From contig JAGTQC010000005.1 of NCBI GenBank assembly GCA_018396535.1, forward strand, positions 94,523 to 158,522: 64,000 nt of DNA, in the 5' to 3' direction. Each line of letters opens with the position of its first letter. The stretch's first letter is position 1. A program made the position numbers and the translations under genes. Origin of the DNA: Candidatus Bathyarchaeota archaeon. GTDB lineage: Archaea > Thermoproteota > CALKCG01 > B24 > DRYS01. The notes below the pieces were generated by a model. The model had not been told where the DNA came from. It made no database searches and saw nothing but the letters and a program-made list of their open reading frames with translations. Below, one piece after another: positions 60,165 to 64,000 of this stretch.

Positions 60165-60534
60165 CTTCTAAAGCCCTCCTAGCCTGCTCCTCAGAGATAC
60201 TCTCAGAAGGTACTTCAAGCCCAGCGTTAGGATACCTAGCGATAGTATAATACTGCGATACCTCCGGCAGCCTCTCCACTATCCAACCATCTAGAGATAG
60301 TACATTCGATAACCCTCTATATAAAGCAACTAGATCATGCCCCCTACGCGGTCTAACTCTTAAAACACCTATATACACAGCTTTGAAAGCTTTCTCACAT
60401 GCTTGCTGAGACATGAAGGTCGATAAAGCCCAATCCCTATCCCTTAAAGCTCTCCTAGCCCTCTCTAGATCAGCCCTAGCTTCCCTAAACCAGTTTACAG
60501 CCTCCCCCCTAACCATAAAACCCCTAGATATCAT
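60112..60534 (-). CDS. HEPN-domain protein
   Basis: NWFREARADLERARRALRDRDWALSTFMSQQACEKAFKAVYIGVLRVRPRRGHDLVALYRGL; contains RPRRGH (Rx4H). Confidence 0.9.
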   Translation of the reverse strand: MISRGFMVRGEAVNWFREARADLERARRALRDRDWALSTFMSQQACEKAFKAVYIGVLRVRPRRGHDLVALYRGLSNVLSLDGWIVERLPEVSQYYTIARYPNAGLEVPSESISEEQARRALEVAEEVIRIAGSIFEGST

Positions 60535-60673
60535 AATCCATAGGATCGAGATAACCTTTACCTCGAAGTAAGGTGTAGCCAGCTATTATGGATAGCAGAT
60601 ATCCAGGATAACCATCCACTCTGAACCACATATACTGAAGACTGATATAGCCTTACATCGTTATCAACTACAC

Positions 60674-62626
60674 ATGGCTAAGCCTAGTAGAGCTGTCTTG
60701 ATAGGTTTAGATGCACCTATAGCTGGTAGGGTCTACGATTATGCTAAACGTGGTCTACTACCATACCTGAAGAAGCTTATCGATGATGGTGTTTACGCTG
60801 AGAACTATCTTGTCCCGTATCCTACAGTAACCCCTGAGAATTGGACTACCATAGCGACCGGTGCTCGTATAGGTACTCATGGTGTAACAGGCTTCTGGAT
60901 ACATATACCCGGTGACGATATATATAGTGTTAGATCTGCTTGGAATACTAGCCTATGTAGAGCAGAGTATCTATGGGATACAGCTGAGAGGTTTGGTTTA
61001 AAAAGTATAATCATAAACTGGCCCTGCAGCTATCCGGCAACGGTTAGATACAGCTATCAGCTTTGGGGTACAGGTCTCGCTCCTAACGAGTGGAGGACTG
61101 ATAGGGAGAGGGGTATACTATATGTCGCAGATCTAGCTGACGGTCAGCTATTCTCAACAGAGGACTTACCTTTTGCTTCCAGGATATATTTGAGGAAGGC
61201 TTCTGGTTGGATAGGTTTAGATCAGGGTATGGATGCTCTGGAAGCAGAGCTTAAGCTAAGCTATAGTGTATGTAGGAAGGCTGGTGAGGATGGTGAGAGA
61301 CATGCGAAGATTAGATCCCCGGATAGATGGTTCATGCTAGTATTGAATACCTCCGGGTTAGGATATGATAGAATCCTCATCGCTAAATCTAAGAGTATAG
61401 GAGATGTGTTTACAGAGTTATCCCCTGAATGTTGGAGCCCTACGATAGTAGATGAATTCCAAACTGATGATGGTGTTAGAAAGGGAGCGTTTAGATTTAA
61501 GCTTCTAGAGTTGAGTAGGGATGGATCTAGGGTACGCCTACTCGTTACACCTATATGTAACGTAGAAGGCTACTCGTATCCTCCAGATCTATCAGCTGAA
61601 TTCAGTAAGGTAAACCCGCTAGCCCCTCCAAGCCATATATTCTTCGATGGGTTAGGCTGGGGTTGGTATGATATAGATACATATCTCGAACTGATCGAGA
61701 TGGAGCATAGATGCCTAGCAGATGCAGCGGTATACCTTATGAAGAGTAGGGATTGGAACCTACTATTCATGCATATGCATGCACCAGATTGGATGTACCA
61801 CTACGCTATACCTATAGAGAAGTGGGATCCATCGAGCAGGTTCTACGAGGGAGAGGAGAAGGCTAAGCTATACGAGAAGGTGGAGCTCGAGACGTATAGG
61901 ATTATAGATAGAGCTATAGGTAGGATAGCGGAGGCTGCTGGGAGTGATTCACTTATAGTAGTAGTCTCAGATCACGGAGCTAGAGCTAGAGGCTACGAAT
62001 TCTCACCGATCGAAGCCTTAGCTGAAGCTGGTTTACTCGTATTCAAGGAAACCGGGAGCGGTAGGATTATAGATATAGAGAATTCTCTAGCTATACCAGC
62101 TCACGGCCCATGGATATACATAAACCTTAAGGGTATATATAGGCATGGTGTAGTAGATCCATCGAGATACGAGGAGATACAGGATAGGATAATCGATGCT
62201 CTATACAGCTATACAGATCCAGAGACAGGTAGGAAGCCTATAGCTCTAGCGGTTAAGAAGAGGGATGCAGCACTCCTAGGCTTATACGGTGATAGGATAG
62301 GAGATGTGGTATACGCTGTTAGGGATGATTATGGCGAGCATCATGGACAGCTACCTACATGCGAATACGGTTTAGGATCGCTTAAAGGCTTACTGATAAT
62401 ATCCGGTCCAGGAGTTAAGAAGGGTATGGTTCTGAAGAGGATAGTCTACGCTGTGGATATAGCTCCGACTATATGCTACCTCCTAGGAATACCACCACCA
62501 AGAGATACCGAAGGCTCCATAATCTACCAGATACTAGATGAGCATCCCCATCAGGGGTGTGATTCTAGAGATATAAGCCGTTCCGGTAGAGCTTCAACCC
62601 TTGGATCCTATCAAATCGAGAGTTGA
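60674..62626 (+). CDS. Type I phosphodiesterase/nucleotide pyrophosphatase-like (alkaline phosphatase superfamily)
   Basis: VLIGLDAPIAGRVYDYAKRGLLPYLKKLIDDGVYAENYLVPYPTVTPENWTTIATGARIGTHGVTGFW...VVVSDHGARARG. Confidence 0.9.
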   Translation: MAKPSRAVLIGLDAPIAGRVYDYAKRGLLPYLKKLIDDGVYAENYLVPYPTVTPENWTTIATGARIGTHGVTGFWIHIPGDDIYSVRSAWNTSLCRAEYLWDTAERFGLKSIIINWPCSYPATVRYSYQLWGTGLAPNEWRTDRERGILYVADLADGQLFSTEDLPFASRIYLRKASGWIGLDQGMDALEAELKLSYSVCRKAGEDGERHAKIRSPDRWFMLVLNTSGLGYDRILIAKSKSIGDVFTELSPECWSPTIVDEFQTDDGVRKGAFRFKLLELSRDGSRVRLLVTPICNVEGYSYPPDLSAEFSKVNPLAPPSHIFFDGLGWGWYDIDTYLELIEMEHRCLADAAVYLMKSRDWNLLFMHMHAPDWMYHYAIPIEKWDPSSRFYEGEEKAKLYEKVELETYRIIDRAIGRIAEAAGSDSLIVVVSDHGARARGYEFSPIEALAEAGLLVFKETGSGRIIDIENSLAIPAHGPWIYINLKGIYRHGVVDPSRYEEIQDRIIDALYSYTDPETGRKPIALAVKKRDAALLGLYGDRIGDVVYAVRDDYGEHHGQLPTCEYGLGSLKGLLIISGPGVKKGMVLKRIVYAVDIAPTICYLLGIPPPRDTEGSIIYQILDEHPHQGCDSRDISRSGRASTLGSYQIES

Positions 62627-62675
62627 ACGAGAATAAGCAATATATACAGCGAACTAAAGATTTCATTATAGAGGG

Positions 62676-63494
62676 TTGCCTAGTAGAAGTGGAGGGTTCA
62701 GATCCAGGCTTACCGCGTTGATAGCATCCTGGCTTCTATCCCTACCCACCATATCCTCCACATTCTGGCTTCCTATGTGGATAGCATTATCGATAATATT
62801 CCCCACCATATTCAACTATTTTCCAGAATCACCAGCTCCGATTAGGATAGATTGGATACCGCAATGGGTTTTCCGTATACTATACATACCATGGATACCC
62901 TTCATGATAATCCCAGGTTTAGAATGGCTTACAGAATACCTTCTACTACCATGGCTATGGACTAATACACCGCTCATGATGATCATAGCATCTGTAAGGC
63001 CTATATTAGCGATAGGAGGCTTCACATTCTTCATCGGAAGCTTAACCCAGCTACTAGTCTATAAGCGTAGAGGGGTTAAACTAGTAACCTCAGGATTCTA
63101 CGGTATAGTACGTCATCCACAGTATCTAGGGATATTCATATGGACATTTGGACATATACTCTACGCGCTCCCCCTATTCCTAAGACCAGCAGATCTTATA
63201 GCATGGATAACCCTCGTATACACATACATACTACTAGCTAGAAGCGAGGAGGCTGATCTGATGAAGATACTCGGTATAGAGTATGCTAGGTATAGGGAAT
63301 CTACACCATTCATAATACCATACACACCAGCTAGGATATCTAAACCCATATCCATGCTAATCGAACGCTATACACCTAAAGCTAGATGGGCTAGGATAAC
63401 CCTAAAAATCATGATATACTTATCGGTTATAGCTACCATAGCATACCTATCATATGGTAGAACATACTGCTTCAAGGATAAACCCCCAATCTAA
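62676..63494 (+). CDS. Isoprenylcysteine carboxyl methyltransferase/PEMT-like membrane methyltransferase
   Basis: LVTSGFYGIVRHPQYLGIFIWTFGHILY...ARSEEADLMKILGIEYARYRESTPFIIP. Confidence 0.85.
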   Translation: MPSRSGGFRSRLTALIASWLLSLPTISSTFWLPMWIALSIIFPTIFNYFPESPAPIRIDWIPQWVFRILYIPWIPFMIIPGLEWLTEYLLLPWLWTNTPLMMIIASVRPILAIGGFTFFIGSLTQLLVYKRRGVKLVTSGFYGIVRHPQYLGIFIWTFGHILYALPLFLRPADLIAWITLVYTYILLARSEEADLMKILGIEYARYRESTPFIIPYTPARISKPISMLIERYTPKARWARITLKIMIYLSVIATIAYLSYGRTYCFKDKPPI

Positions 63495-63568
63495 CCCTAC
63501 TAGATAAACCGAAATTTTTAATAAGAGATTAGTTAACCTCTATCTACTCAGGGTAGGGGAGGATAATC

Positions 63569-64000
63569 GTGAACCCGCGTAGTATAATCCTATCCTCGAT
63601 ACTATTATCTGTAATAATCGCCGTATCCATTATCACAGTATTATCCATAAACTCTACGCCTCTCTACGCTCAGATAGATATTGATTATATTACGCCTATG
63701 ATGGCTGCTTTGGATATCGATGAGCTTAAGCGTTATATCGATGATCTTGTAGGTTTTGGTTCACGTTTTACAGGTTATCCTGGATGCTATGCTGCTGCAG
63801 ATTATATAGAAGCGAAGTTTAGGGAGTTTGGTTTACAAGATGTAGCTAGGCATAGCTTTAAGGTAACTATACCATTAGATGAAGGTGCATATATAGAGAC
63901 ATCTATAGGTGAGAAGCTTAGGGTATACCCGTTATATCCTAACCGTGTATGTCCACCACAAACTCCTCCAGGAGGGTTGAAAGGAAAGCTAGTCTACGTA
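63569..64000 (+). CDS. M28-family aminopeptidase-like secreted protein, N-terminal part (runs off window end; not in ORF track)
   Basis: GTG start; VNPRSIILSSILLSVIIAVSIITVLSINSTPLYAQIDIDYITPMMAALDIDELKRYIDDLVGFGSRFTGYPGCYAAADYIEAKFREFGLQDV; signal helix plus the start of the M28/PA-type pattern. Confidence 0.75.
   Translation, partial: MNPRSIILSSILLSVIIAVSIITVLSINSTPLYAQIDIDYITPMMAALDIDELKRYIDDLVGFGSRFTGYPGCYAAADYIEAKFREFGLQDVARHSFKVTIPLDEGAYIETSIGEKLRVYPLYPNRVCPPQTPPGGLKGKLVYV

Noticed and set aside
1-64000. CRISPR arrays, intact IS elements, or a complete defense island
   Set aside because: No regularly spaced repeats, intact transposase, cas or restriction-modification genes were seen. 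The only defence-like items are the HEPN-MNT pair and a small Mrr-N-like wHTH ORF.

Overview
This 64 kb window is a compact archaeal chromosome segment, probably Thermoproteota-like. The assignment rests on Orc1/Cdc6, RFC large and small subunits, a thermosome, a histone, eL42 and uL22, archease, and LysW-type amino-acid biosynthesis. Most of it is ordinary, densely packed housekeeping sequence: argG/lysW/lysZ/lysK, a leuCDBA operon, etfBA-glcD, polyamine synthesis, pyrB, nadC and nadX, several glycoside hydrolases, and a sulfatase. The main exception is about 21.16-24.3 kb, a gene graveyard around a tRNA-Thr(CGT). It contains recognisable remnants of an MgtA-type P-type ATPase, a probable tyrosine recombinase, a Zn-ribbon protein and a Gfo/Idh oxidoreductase. 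Observations most worth a second look: (i) a 23-nt hairpin-forming insertion that splits an otherwise intact Lrp/AsnC RAM-domain gene (15711-15964); (ii) a PAC3/PAC4-like protein and a PAC2-family protein within 4 kb of each other; (iii) the tRNA-adjacent decayed element; (iv) an etfB-etfA-glcD operon resembling electron-confurcating lactate dehydrogenase; (v) a LysE-type exporter whose conserved N-terminus has no ATG/GTG/TTG start; (vi) an uncalled lysW gene ending in EDWGE. No CRISPR array or intact mobile element was found. All family assignments come from motif recognition by eye; no database search was run.
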